From NCBI GenBank assembly GCA_029721435.1, contig CM056588.1:34712930-34776929 (forward strand): a stretch of DNA of 64,000 nucleotides. The letters are read 5' to 3'. How positions within the stretch are numbered: the stretch's first letter is position 1; each line of letters begins with the position of its first letter. The notes below the pieces were generated by a model, which saw nothing but the letters and a program-made list of their open reading frames with translations, ran no database searches and was not told where the DNA came from. This document shows positions 1 through 58,600 of this stretch, piece by piece. Made by a program: the position numbers and the translations under genes. Source of the stretch: Gymnothorax reevesii. Taxonomy: Eukaryota > Chordata > Actinopteri > Anguilliformes > Muraenidae.

Positions 1-689
1 CCAGGAAAGAGTCAGGATACACAGGTACAATCTTTATTAGCAGTCTTTATTGGATCTAGAATACTTTGAGAGTCCTATTGCTCTAGAACTGTACTTTTCG
101 AACATCCCCTGGAGGACCGCTTGTCCTGCGTGTTCTAGATCTCTCCCTCCTCCAGCCCAAGTGATTCAAATGATCCACTCATTATCAAGCCGCCTCAGGG
201 GTTGATAAGTTCCTGATCGTTTTAATCACCTGTGCTGGAACTGGGAAAGATCTAAAACATGCGGGACAAGTGGTACTCCAGAGGAGACTTGAGAGGCACT
301 GTTCGAGAACACTTTTACGGAGTCCTGCTGAGGAATATTTCGACAAAGTCCTGTAATGATACACCAAACAATATGAGGTGGCCACCCTTGACTCAAATGT
401 CACATAATGATGGGCAAGATGGTTACTTCAGTTTTAACCCAAAGCAAAAAATTCTACCTTTTCAGTCAGGCAGTAGAAATCTCCTAAATTTCAATCTTGA
501 TGTACACAGCTGAATTCTAACGCTTTGATGCACCAGGGAGATTGATGCTTCCAGATGCAATTTTTAGAAAAAGAATAATGTCGTTCTGCCCACGTTACAT
601 TCTTCAGTGGTGAATAGGAATCACCTGGAGTAGCAGGCGCCTGTCGTATCACAGAGTTTACTTTACGTGACATTAGCCAAATGAACAGG

Positions 690-720
690 AAATAATAATA
701 ATAATAATAATAATAATAAA
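690..720. repeat. (AAT)n microsatellite
   Basis: About ten uninterrupted AAT/ATA units. Confidence 0.9.
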
Positions 721-2440
721 CTCTTCTATATGATAAAAATGAATTCTTGAAAAAATGTTTGCCCTGGAAATATTGAACAACTCCTGAGATGGGATAGCTC
801 GAATAGTGGATTTTATCTTTAAACCCCTCATAAAGGTGTGGGATTCTGTCTTGCAACTGAGAAAATAATGTCGGGCCCTTGACTCAGGTCCTTAACCCTG
901 GAACTGATCCCTGGGCTTCACGCCTGTTTCTCTCTCTACTAAAAACTGTTCTCTCTCGTATTTCTCCTGAGGTGTTCTTGAAAAAAAGGGAAATATTCTA
1001 AACAGACCTCCCCAGATTACAAAAGGACAAATTTTAAATACTTAAGCATGTATGACAATGGCAGCCTCCTGCTGTTTGACAAAAAAGGAAACACGAGTTC
1101 GACCGCTCTGATTTTGACCCGATTCCCGCTTGAGGCATTTCTCATTAGAAAGCCATTTCCTTACAATGCGCACTAAAAATAACTACAATATACAGTACAT
1201 TGCAGCCTTGAACTCTGGCTTAATATAAGCAACTGTGAATGCGGATCCGAGCTCCAAGGCACAACAGGGACGAGGATCTGTCAGCCAGCCGAGCTCGTAT
1301 CTCTCTGGAACACACTCGCTCGTGACTGGTGCAGAAAGAGAAAGGATTTACCATGTGTGAGAGCACGAAAAGCCTTGGGCCTTTTCAATAAGAGTCGTCT
1401 TGTGTCTGCTGATAAAAAAACAGGCGTTCTCCTCAAAATTCTCCTATCTGCGCAGTATATCTTCACAGTCCTTCAGTGCTATGCGATCGTGAAAATTCAA
1501 TTTGGCTCCAGTTATTTCCTGTAATTAACTGACTTGTTTGAGGCTGTGCCTTTGGTTTTTTTCCAAATATGCAGTCAGATGCCAACTAGTGTTATTGATT
1601 GTTACCATGTAAGAATGGGAACAGTGTGCACTCGGCGATAATCCCAACTGCGGAGCCTCGTTAATCGGTTTATTGGTCAGTGTGTGGCTCCTGATTTTGG
1701 ACAGCAAATCCGACAACAAAAGCGCAAATTAAGCAAAGAATGAGTCTTTCGCATTTAACAATTTGTCATCAATCCCCTGCTAATCTGGCACATGGAGAGG
1801 GCAACAGTGGGCAGTCAATCATATTCTCGTCATGGCGACAGGAGACTTGCAGTAACCTTCTCCCCTCCCCTTACTGACACTCAAAGAGTTTACACCACAC
1901 CCCATTCCCTCTCCCCCCACCCTGCCTCTTCTCAGCCAATCAGCATCTTAGTCAAGTCAGTGAATGAGGGAAATTCTTTTAAAAATCTGATTTTCATCGT
2001 ACGACCCATTGAGTTTTAGCATGTGCAGTATACAAAAGCCTGTGAAGATTGTTTTGTCGTGACATAGCAGCAAAGCATCAGCCTGTGGAGGTTCACAGTT
2101 GTTAAAGGTCTCACACTATAAAAATCATGCTTTTCTTTGTCATTACTTCAATATTTTGGCCTTCCATCAACCGAACATCTAACAAAAAGTCATTACTGAG
2201 GCACCTTTCCAGAGAAATCAAGCACTTAAACAACCTGTTTCAATTCTGAGCCCCCATCTATGTAACAAGGGGAGTCAATGGTGCATGTTGTATACCAGGA
2301 TTGGCAGGTTTTGGTGGCCTCTGGTCACACTATGCCAAGATGAAGGATTTGATCAGAACAGAGCCTCATTTGAATGACTGGCTGCAATGCCTATGAAGAG
2401 AGCGGGGGAGGGGGTTAGGGTTGAATACTGACTGCAAATG

Positions 2441-2587
2441 CTGAATTTGTGTGTGTATGTCTGTTTGTGTGTGCGTGTGAGTGTGTGCGTGTGTCAGAAA
2501 GAGAGAGAGCGAGAGAGAGAGAGAGAGAGAGAAAGAGCGTGCATGTGTATGTATATCTGTGCATATGTGTGTGTGAGAGAGAGAGAG

Positions 2588-2621
<34 letters not shown>

Positions 2622-2711
2622 AGTTTATGAATGTGTGTGTGAGTCTGCGAGTGTATGTCGCGTGCATGTATGTATTTGTGTATGTATCTGTGCTTGTGTA
2701 TGTGTGTTTGT
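2441..2711. repeat. Compound GT/GA microsatellite cluster
   Basis: Alternating blocks of (GT)n and (GA)n, including a GA block near 2,499-2,531 and a GA-to-GT block at about 2,574-2,619. Long open frames across it encode only alternating V/C or E/R residues and are not genes. Confidence 0.9.
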
Positions 2712-5340
2712 GCTTTTTTTTTCTATGCTACAAGCTTAAAAACTGTGTTTTACAGACACCAGAGAATTGCCTTGAATTCTTAAAATAGAGCACAAAATAG
2801 GATCTTTAAAAAAAGGCAGGATGAGACCAAATGAAAAGAAAAGACAAAAAAGACATCTGAGACAGTAAATTTAAGCAGTCTCTGATCTGGCTGTCCAATC
2901 AAACTGTCTGACACCAGGATATATCATCCAGGACATCAAATTTTAATTTGTGCACAACACAAAAGAAAGGAATGACGAGACATTAGTTTTCGCCTGAAAA
3001 TACTGTAAGTAACTTTGAGTCATACAGCACAGCTGTAAATGGAAAATTAAAAATCATGGAGGGCCGCAGCCCCAGCCACAGGACAAAAACAAGGTAGAAA
3101 CCTCCTCAGGGACTGAGCCATAAATGTCCCATAATGCCCTGCGCCTCTGTACAATTTATCTCAGAAACAAAGGCTCGCAGCTCACTGCTCATTCTGTGGG
3201 GGCATCGCCGGTCACGAAGAGCTGCACATTTTTGGTTTTTTCGACTCAAATGGACCCAAGAAACCAGTGAGGTCAGTTAACTATCCAACAAACTGCTCTA
3301 ATTGACCAATTAAGTGCCACGTTACAATAAAAAACCAGCATCCCGCCAGTGAAGTCTTCATGATAGGACCCAGACGGGTCAGGATAAAGTGAGTAGTGGG
3401 GAGGGGAGTCACTTTATTGAGCAGCTGCACTCCAATTACACCACCCCCCATAGTGAAAGCCCGTTCTCGCCCCGGCAGGAATATTTGAAGGAGGGTCACA
3501 CTTGACCACTCCCACATGACTCAAAGGTGTCATATTTCAATATCCTGATAAATTATACATACGCTGCATTCAAAGTGAATCGAAATACCATGCGTGATGC
3601 CTGATCTATAAAGTCCATTTTAACTGTAAATCTCAAGATCCATTGTGGCTATAAATAAAACCTAATGTCACATACGATTGGAGATTAATCTTTATGACGG
3701 TTCCTCGGGGATAATACTGTACTCCCCCCTACCGCACACACACACACACACACCTCATGCATACTTGGATTTGCTTGAGGGTTTTTAGGGGAGGCGTAAG
3801 CCACAATGCCAAGGGTGGAATGAACACATTGCTTCTGCAGACCGTATTTGTACATGTCCTCCTGGGAGCATAATAAACGGACAGGACTCCGTAAAAACCC
3901 ATTGAACCAAGAACAGCTTGCCATGACTTATATCTTATCTCAGCCACTGTTAAAAAAAACATAAAACTGGTCCTGAGTCAGACTTTCAGAGTAGAACAGG
4001 CAGCTCTGAGAATATTGCGGGGTGGCATGTTAATGCTTGGTTGAAACAAAAGCCTGCAATCACACTGGCCTTTTCTCGATAAGATTGAGTAGCACAGCCA
4101 AATAAGAGCGCATATCTGTGTCTATGGGGAACACAGGGTGCTCACCCAAGTTCAGCTCTGGCAATTGAAGCTCCTGTTTTTTAGTTACAATTCTTATACC
4201 CAAACCACCACATAACACTGTCACCTTAATTAGCGTGAGGCTAAGAATAGGGGCTGAAGTCCCCAGGGACCAATATCGCTGAAGAGGTGGCAGAGGGGTA
4301 ATTGGTGGGGGGGAATTGGGGTTACTATCGTCGTGCATTTCCCCCGGGGAGCCTTGCACAGATTGGTTATGATCAACTGCCGCAAAGACGGGGAATAACA
4401 GCAAAAATTTTGTTGTGATCACCCTTCCTCAGGACCAACTAAGGTACATTGTATGCTGTTGAGCTCTCCTCTCCTCCTCACATGACAGAGACTTCTCATG
4501 TCTGCATGAATCAGCTGGCTAAGATTGCACAATTTCCTTCCACATAATGGTGGGACAGCTCCTTTTAATAAGTGAACATAGCTTCCACAGCTGGGTTTGT
4601 TCTTGTGTAATGGGTACAATGATCACCTGAGACAGGATTATTTTAACTCGTAATGAAATATCGTCAAAAAACTATTTTACACTGACCAACTGCTAATGCA
4701 GCATTTATCACAATGCAATTGATGAAGGTTCACAAAACACAAGCAAACTGAATGATTAAGGAATGTTCCTCAAAATCCTAAAATGAACAAACTAAAGTGT
4801 TTGAGTGGGTTCCTTCAATGACTTAAATGATTGCAACATTGTATATGCTGAATTTCACTCTACGTCAGATTTTGAGAAGTCTAATGTTGGCTTTTCTTAG
4901 AATCCTTAAAAATAACAGACTAGCATTATATTCTAATGACACAGCAGGTCGCATTATGCGCTTCACTTTGATGGCGTTTGTTGAGTGGGTCTTCGAAATC
5001 ACTGTACGATGAAACGAGGAAACAGCGGCGCCTACCGGTAGACATAAAGAAAACGAACAATTGGTCCCTCATGGATATGAACACTGACCAATTTCCAGAA
5101 CAAGCAACTTAAACCACGACTGGTCATGTAATGAAAACATTGATTTTAACAAATGTGCGACAAATTATTTTTTTTCTAAACCAAGCAGTAATGGAGATCT
5201 TATGGTGTTCCAGTTTCTATTACATTAAGAGGAAAGCACGTTTTGAAAGTTAATGGCGTGAAGTTCTGCAACATCTGTGTTATCTCACGCAAGCCAACAA
5301 ATGCATCTGTGTGTGCGGGCGTGTTATCATGAGTGTGGTG

Positions 5341-5343
<3 letters not shown>

Positions 5344-5381
<38 letters not shown>

Positions 5382-5395
5382 TGCGCGCGCGCGCG
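5344..5395. repeat. (GT)n-(GC)n microsatellite upstream of exon 1
   Basis: A run of GT dinucleotides passes directly into a short GC run. Alternating purine-pyrimidine tracts of this kind can adopt Z-DNA. It lies roughly 150 bp upstream of the inferred start of exon 1, so its length could affect the promoter (inference). Confidence 0.85.
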
Positions 5396-5529
5396 ACGGT
5401 GCCTGCAAAATGATCGAGGCAAGCACTGTGCCTCAGGCACAAACTCGAGATGCAGTGCTCGCTATAGGTGGAGTCTGGCTGTGGTGAGCCAGTTGCTTGT
5501 GTTACAGGGGAATCGAGCAGCTAGGCTGG

Positions 5530-5861
5530 CTGTCAACTCGTGTGTCTGAGCTGTCAAAGCGAGAGAGCAACAGAGAGGGAGAGAGAGAGAGAGTGGGGGA
5601 GGGAGGTTAGGAGCGCTGGAGCAACGCTGCTCTTCTCCAGATGGTGATTTAAACGCAGACAGAAGGCTGAGGAGAAGAGACGGGATAAAACAATCGACTA
5701 TATTGCGAGAAAAGGGCACGCCGCACGCAACACCGTCGATTACGCGATACGAGCTTGACACAAAACATGAGAGCAAACGAGAAGAATTTGAACTCAAGAT
5801 AACCGCAAAAAATACACCCAAAAGCCACTTATTTTACAACTGAATCTGCGGGCTTCAGCTA
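5530..5861 (+). other. cbfa2t3: Inferred 5' UTR of cbfa2t3 exon 1 with two short uORFs
   Basis: This is purine-rich, CpG-containing sequence directly before the proposed start codon. The 5' boundary is a guess, as no TSS can be read from sequence. Two upstream ORFs end before the main ATG: a three-codon one at 5,641 (ATG GTG ATT TAA) and an eleven-codon one at 5,767-5,802. If the message starts upstream of them they could reduce initiation at 5,862. Confidence 0.4.
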
Positions 5862-51960
<46,099 letters not shown>

Positions 51961-52123
51961 CCCAACACCCAGGCCGCCGACCAGCACCCCTCCCTCTCCT
52001 AAAGACACAAAGGAAAAGGCACGCCATATGAGCTAAACCAACACTGCGTACCACTTCCTGAAGGAGGATCATGCTTTTTTCCTCTCCTCAAACCACTGAA
52101 GAGCACTTGGTCTCTCGGCTACC

Positions 52124-52158
<35 letters not shown>

Positions 52159-54048
52159 CCACACTCACACAGAGTCGACTGCATTCTATGACATGGCCAG
52201 AGCTTAAGTCAGTGGGATCCAAACGAATGTACAGAAATAGCATCGTTCATTGAACACTCCAGATTTTCTAATTAAAGCGAACATTTTCCCACTGTAATCT
52301 GAACAAAATATCTGGTATCCACCACACAAGTAACTGTGGAACATCTAAATTTCGGAGTCTGTGCTAGCTTTTCCAGCTTTATGCTCAAGAACTGACCACA
52401 GGAATTAGAAAAAGAAGTAAATGCTAAGCTATTCATGGTAAAAATGGGGGTTTGCATGAAATGCAGAATTTTAGTATCACAAGAGAACATAGTATAGTAA
52501 CATTCAATGCCAGAACATGATTTTAAGCTATGGAAGGGACCCAGTTATAAGAACTGTGAGATACCCCACACCATGAAACACGGTGTCAGTGCAGACCTCA
52601 TGCCCCAGCCTAGTTATTCCTTGTAGCCTAAGAACCCGGGCGTGTCCCTCTGTGAAAGTGGCCGACGTCAGGACGCCCCATTTCTCAAAGGGGGGGACAG
52701 ACACCGACAGAATGAGGTACGTTTTCTTCCCTCCGAAAGAAGGCCATTTTTGGAGGAAAGATGTTTTTCAATTCTTTTTTTGGCTTTAAATGAAATAATA
52801 ATAGTCCAAAAATCTTAAGGAGAGAAATGAGGGGAAAGATATCCATTAACTACCTTGCTAGCGAGCCAAGAAAATCTACACCGGACTCACCTCTCTGAAC
52901 TGACGTGAACCCAAATGAATAAATAAATAAATAAAGAACTGTCCAAACTCAATTTATTACACTGCCAAAGTTACTGAGAGATGGGGACGCCTCTCATTTT
53001 TGTGACCAAACACGAGCTACTTCGGCGACTCAGCAAAAGCTGGCTGGAGCGTCACCAGATACGAGATGCTCAAAAAGCTAAACAGCCGGCTGACAGCAGA
53101 GATTATTACCAACTCAACGCGACACAGGAGGCAGAAATAGGTGTGTGTCAAGTTTTTTTTAAAAAAAAAAACCCATCAATTACAAGCAAAAACAATGACA
53201 AGAAGGACAAAGAAACGATGGACTACTTTTGAATTGCAGTGGATTGGGGATGAGACGATTCTTGGCCTCTGCACGAAGAAAAACCTCAAAGAACATGAAA
53301 TATAATGATAAAAAGCATGAACTAAATAAAAAAAGCATCCAAACAAACTTTGTATAGTAAGGGACTGGTTCAGTTTGAAGGTATTTTTCCGTTGCTCTCT
53401 GAAGTGGAGACATAAAGTAGGTTTCTCCACATCATGGTCTGTACTTTTCCCAAAGCATGGCAGAGCTGACTGACTCATCCATGGTGCCCCATTGGTTCTC
53501 TCTTTCTCTCTCTACCTCCCCCTCGTTCCTCCGCAATCCTCCCCTCAACGCCATCCCTCCATCCCTCTCCGCTGACCTCCTGTCGACAACTTGCGCATCT
53601 GGGAAAGCATTGAACTTTGTAGATATTCCCTTTTTTAATTCTCCAGTATTTTCTGTGTCTGATGCTTTGCCCGTGTTGCTTGTGGCTACTGAACGTTATT
53701 TGGGGAAAGCACTGGAGGAATGTCTTCGGATTTTGAACGAACTTTTTCGCAAAAAGAAAACCCCATGATGAAAGGAGAACGTGTTATACCAATAACAGGC
53801 CGTGATATGAAAACTCTGGTGTACATTATTTTATATTATTGGCTTTTTGAGACAGCGAGAGGACGGAGGTGCAATATAAAATGAGAATTCATCTACTGAA
53901 CGTGACCTCAACTACTGCCCATAGGGCAATATATATAATATAAATAACACATACGAATATATTTAAAATATCAGTAATTTAATGTGAATGTAAATAGTAT
54001 TTAAAGAGGTCCAAAAACGTGTTTGCCAAATAACAGAAACTTTTAAAG

Positions 54049-54054
54049 AATAAA
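54049..54054 (+). other. cbfa2t3: Polyadenylation signal AATAAA
   Basis: AATAAA followed about 18 bases later by a TTTTTTTCCCCCTCC pyrimidine-rich downstream element. Confidence 0.45.
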
Positions 54055-54218
54055 CTGTCAAATATGATTTTTTTCCCCCTCCTTTTATTTTCCTAAACTA
54101 TTTGTTAATTTATTGTGCTGTAGTTACCCGTTAAAACCTTTTTCTTTTGCTAGATACAGAGAGTACAGGACCTTGGCAGAGGAAGGGCTAAATATTTCCC
54201 TTCTGAATTCATGTTATC

Positions 54219-54224
54219 AATAAA
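54219..54224 (+). other. cbfa2t3: Second polyadenylation signal AATAAA
   Basis: AATAAAAGGCAG with GT-rich TGTCCATTTTGTGTGG about 25-40 bases downstream. Confidence 0.4.
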
Positions 54225-54245
54225 AGGCAGAATTCTGTGCGGCCA

Positions 54246-55080
54246 TACATGTCCATTTTGTGTGGAACCAAATGCTCATTTCTTAGACCAATGCATATTT
54301 TCCCCAAAAAATTGTTTGCTATCATATAATGCCATGTATGTACTGTACATATTGGAAGACTAAGGTTAGATAAGAGTAAGGTATCATGGCACTGAATTAA
54401 TATCCGAACCAGCACTCGTATTTTAATTATGTCTGCAACCACAGTGCATGAGAGTTTCATCTGTGAGGGCCGTGGTTGAATTTCATGAAACACTGCCATC
54501 CGTTGGGCCAAAATGCAACTGCAGTCCCAAGTTTTTCCCCATTTGAATTTGAATTTGGCCGAAAACCATACAAAATGCACTTATTTACCATGAGAGAGAT
54601 TTTCACTATCAACATTGTGTTAAACAAGCTGATGTCAGAGGATTCTGAAGGCACACAATTGCTGGAGTTTATTTTCCAAAGGAGCCGAGCAAATAGGAGT
54701 GATTTGGAACAAATAGTTTTGGTTTTCTTAATATCTCAATAGCTTGACACAAGATGGGGGTTTTGTTCAGAAAGCGTCCTGTTTCACTAAAAAGAATAAA
54801 GCCGAGACTTTTATCTTTGATTTGCTTGTACTTGCATCCAAAATATGTTATAATTAAAGGAATTGTTTAGGATTTTCTGTAAACTTCAGTGACAGTTAAA
54901 ATATTTACTGCTCAATGGGCTGAAGGCATCAGAGAGTTTTGAAAGAACATGCAAAGATTAGACTTAGAGGAGGTGATGTAGTAAACGAACTGTGATGTCC
55001 CAAACAGTGGTTAATTTAAGGAAACTTCTGCCTGTGACTGGCATCTGTCTATACATTGCAGTGCTTGGATTAAATTTTAT
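54246..55080. other. 3' flank, nothing recognised
   Basis: AT-rich sequence with a further AATAAA at 54,795. No gene on either strand. Confidence 0.45.
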
Positions 55081-55085
55081 CCATT

Positions 55086-55262
55086 CCTGCATTATATTAC
55101 AGTTATTTGAGTGAGGCTTTTATCCACAGTGACTAACAGTTGATTAGACTTAACCAGGGCCAACGCATCTAAGAGCCTGATGAAGTCAAAGGCCTTTCTC
55201 AGGGACCCACAGTAGTGCAGATTTTATTGTGGCTACACTGGAGCTGGAACTTCCACCAGCCC
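55086..55262 (+). repeat. Teleost interspersed repeat B, copy 2
   Basis: GAGGCTTTTATCCACAGTGA, CAGTTGATTAGACTTAACCA, AAGGCCTTTCTCAGGGACCC and TTTTATTGTGGCTACACTGG occur in the same order as in the copy at 39,452. Confidence 0.7.
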
Positions 55263-55429
55263 CAGTCAAACACCAGAGCATGTGAACATCTATCAATTTG
55301 CGCTTGTTATCAGTCCCTGTATCTTCTGCCAGCCAACCATTTGCAGAATCTATCACACCGCATCTCAACACTTGCCAAGCAAGTGTTATTTCAGGAAAGG
55401 GCAACAAGTATGCGCGTTAACTAACAGTC

Positions 55430-55620
55430 TAAAGCAGGGCCACCCAAATCTGGTCCTCGAATCCAAATCTAGCCCCAGATTTCTTTTCCTCCCAGCAATA
55501 AGTGAACAATTAAAGCCACTGATTGGCCACACTGCCATCACACCTGACTCCCAGGTAAAGGGAGAGTGCAAAACTAGCAGCTCTTGGCCCAGAAGGAACG
55601 TGATTTGGGTTGCTCTAAAG
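55430..55620. repeat. Probable hAT-MITE-like interspersed repeat fragment
   Basis: Begins AGGGCCACCCAAATCTGGTC and CTCGAATCC, then CAATTAAAGCCACTGATTGG and CACACCTGACTCCC, a layout like common teleost foldback repeats of the CAGGGGTGTCCAA type. Degenerate. Confidence 0.4.
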
Positions 55621-55699
55621 AGACAAACAAATCCTCTGACATTCTCGTGCTGTCACCAAACCAAAACCACTCAGTCAGCCAGTAAATCTGCATGAGTAC

Positions 55700-58600
55700 G
55701 GCCTTACGGCCTTACACACATTGCATACAAATTATTGATTGCTCTTCAATTCCCTGCAAAATTCAAATGCACTTCAAAAAATCCATTAGCACTTGGGTGA
55801 AGTTACCCGTTTAGCACAAGTCCAGAGTCGAAAGGGGCACAGTACTACTGCCCCGAAAATAGTGCTGTATGCTGCTGTGCTGCGTCACGTGATAATGTCC
55901 CTGAGCTGAATTAGAACTCCATCTAATATTTACTTTGTGCTGACCAGGTCTTCAGGGAATGACGTGGTTGCACTTTGAGCAAAATCATACATGTCCATGT
56001 TATTTCAAAGCTAGTATTTACACCTTCGCCATAGCGCACATCAAAACGAACCATTTCAAAGCACAGACCAAAGCATTAAACTATGGCTGTAGATCCAAGA
56101 TGTGGCATGCTTCAGATATAGCAAGCCGAAACCCAGATCGCATTATAATTTCATTTTGACACCAAAGTACAGGAAAATGACGTTTGGATTTATGGCGAAG
56201 CATTTCCATGAAAACCATTTTCATCAAACTCTGCATGGTTCCAAATACGTCATATTGATTCACTGCCAATCTTGAACGTTCAATGATAGGAAGGTTAAAA
56301 GGTTTTTTCAGAGCTGGAAAAGAAATATTTGACAAACTCACATCTTTGATATTACAGATTCGAAACTCAGTGGGAAAGACATATTAGTGAAATTAGAGAA
56401 TCTGAGATATTTGTGGCGTTCTGTTCCGTTTTTCAATCTCTGCTAAAAGAAATGATCAAAATGACCAATAACAGGGAGAGCGTTCATAACCCCGGATGCC
56501 ATGTCAGTTTTCCTCCATATTCACACCTTTGCCTGCTTTGCATTTCTGTTGTGATTTACGCGACAAGTCTGTGAGCTTAAGAGCACGACTGGCCCTTAAG
56601 TCTGCGGTTTGTCTCACGATCTGGCCCCAAACCAAAAAAAAAAAATCTGCCAGTTTATTTGTCAGGTGATCATCATATATCTGTCAATAAAGGACTTACT
56701 ACATTGGCGCTATTTCCAGCATCTCTGCATAATTCAGTCAGTGGTTGTGGGCAGTAGATTGAGAAGCTAATAGGAAGGAATGAAGGCTAATAAGCTCTGA
56801 TGTTGAGAAGTCATAAGCTGTAGAGAAGTGAGATGTGTTATCCTCCGTCAGTATCACGCCAGCAGAAAGACTGAGGTATAATACTGAGAGGTAATTTCAC
56901 AGGAAGAAATTCTTCAAATACAGAAACAGTTACATCTGTTATTTAAGAAAAAAAGCAATTTGTTTTTTTTTTTTGTTTTTTTTTGGATTAGTTCTTGCTC
57001 TTACATGGGAGTCATTACAGGTTAAACACTGAACAGCTGCAGGATAATTTCTGCCCTATTGTCTCTTACTATGTCAAGACCATGTTAGAGACACTTCCAA
57101 AATTGTTACCCACAAGTTTATGAATATTGATCATTTTGCTCCCAACAGGAGCATGTAGCCTGTCTCAACCATTTCATCAAAGAGTGAAAGTGACTGTTCA
57201 ACAGACAGATTTCATTTTACTTTCCCTGGAGAATGGCAATAGGCCAATAAATACTTTAAACTTACCCGCTAATGCCACTGAATTTAATCCTCCAAATAAT
57301 CCTCCAATTGTTTGACAAGTCACAAAAACCTGCTTTGTAATGCTGGCCTGAGAAGATAAAATGCTGAAAATAATACTGATTCAGAGTACGGGGCATTACT
57401 TGAAGCAGTGAAATATATTTTTCAGGAATGCTTTGGACATAAATTTTGGACTTGACAAGAGTAGGGAGCCATTACATTCTGTATAGTGCAATACATAATG
57501 ACGGTATAAAAATGATTCTGTAGGAAGGTTTACGTGTTAAAGAAAATGTTCATTTTATGTTTCTCTTCGAGGGTCCTGTTACTGTTCTTTAGACAATGTG
57601 ATCTGTGCCGGGAGACTTATTTCAGATGTCTGATTTTATTTCCTGCATGCTTTCTCTTTTTGCTACTCCCATTTCTAACTGTGTGCTTCGTTGGACAAGT
57701 GAAGTTGTAAACATTCTCATTCAGGTTATTGTCCGTGTTGAGGTATAAAATATATGTGTAATTAAAAAAGGAAAATTGAATATAAACCACTGGTGTGTTC
57801 CGAGTTCTTTTTTGCAACTTTACAGAAAGAGTGCTTCTTGGAAAAAAAGAAGCACATCTGATTTTTTTAAGGGGAAAATGGGGTCAATTTTCATAGTTCA
57901 ACAATGATAAAGGACAATGGAGGACCCCAGTGCTAAAAGTGCTTAAGTCCCAAAATGTCCATTTTGAGAAAAATTGAGAAAATCATCCTTGGCAACTACT
58001 GTATAAAGGACGTTTTCCCATCCTTATGTTACTATGTGTAGAAATGTGACTTGAGTTTTTGAGTATTGATAATGAGCTCAGTTGAGGATTGTGGTCAAAG
58101 AGGTTTGGTTAGGTCTTTGGTTCCTGCTCCCCTTCTCCTGTTTCAAACCCCATCTGTCCCTGACCTGCATTACTGTGTAAAGCAATATTTGAAAAAGAAA
58201 AAATTCCTCTTACCAACTGTGCAGTAATATTAGAACTACTGTCTGCTACCTTAAATACCTCAAGTTGTCTTACGAATCTGTTATAGCAGCTCTAACAGTT
58301 TGTTTGAATGTTTTCATTACATTCCTTGGTCTGAATTTTTTCAGTTTCAAACAGCGCCATGAAGCCCATGAAAACGCCCGTCAGTATTAATCAGTAATGT
58401 TATTCGAGACATTAAATCTGGATGTCTAAAATCTGGCAAGCGAAAGACGCCAAGGATTGAGCTGTTAAAATAATCAAACAGGCACAAAATGTGATGAGGA
58501 AATTGAGCATATTTGGGGTTCTGAAGATAGGCCGTTTTAGAAAGCCTCACTTCCCCGCGATTTGATGAATAATTCAGAGTACTCACTAAGCTGCAGTGCA

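Larger units (their letters stand above)
1..5340. other. Upstream intergenic DNA, no gene seen
   Basis: Both strands hold only short open frames with no recognisable protein family, and no exon-like block was found. The visible structure is an (AAT)n run at 690-720, a GT/GA microsatellite cluster at 2,441-2,711 and a short CA run near 3,739. The stretch is AT-rich and looks like ordinary 5' flanking DNA of the gene downstream. Conserved regulatory elements cannot be excluded without comparison to other fish. Confidence 0.6.
51961..54245 (+). other. cbfa2t3: Inferred 3' UTR of cbfa2t3
   Basis: Sequence after the stop codon, containing a (CA)n run (52,128-52,154) and AT-rich DNA but no new gene. 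The end is inferred from two AATAAA signals with T- or GT-rich sequence downstream, giving a UTR of about 2.1 or 2.3 kb. Another AATAAA at 54,795 would lengthen it. Confidence 0.5.

Noticed and set aside
53457..53768. 103-residue frame in the 3' UTR
   Set aside because: No family resemblance, and it lies between the stop codon and the polyadenylation signals of cbfa2t3.
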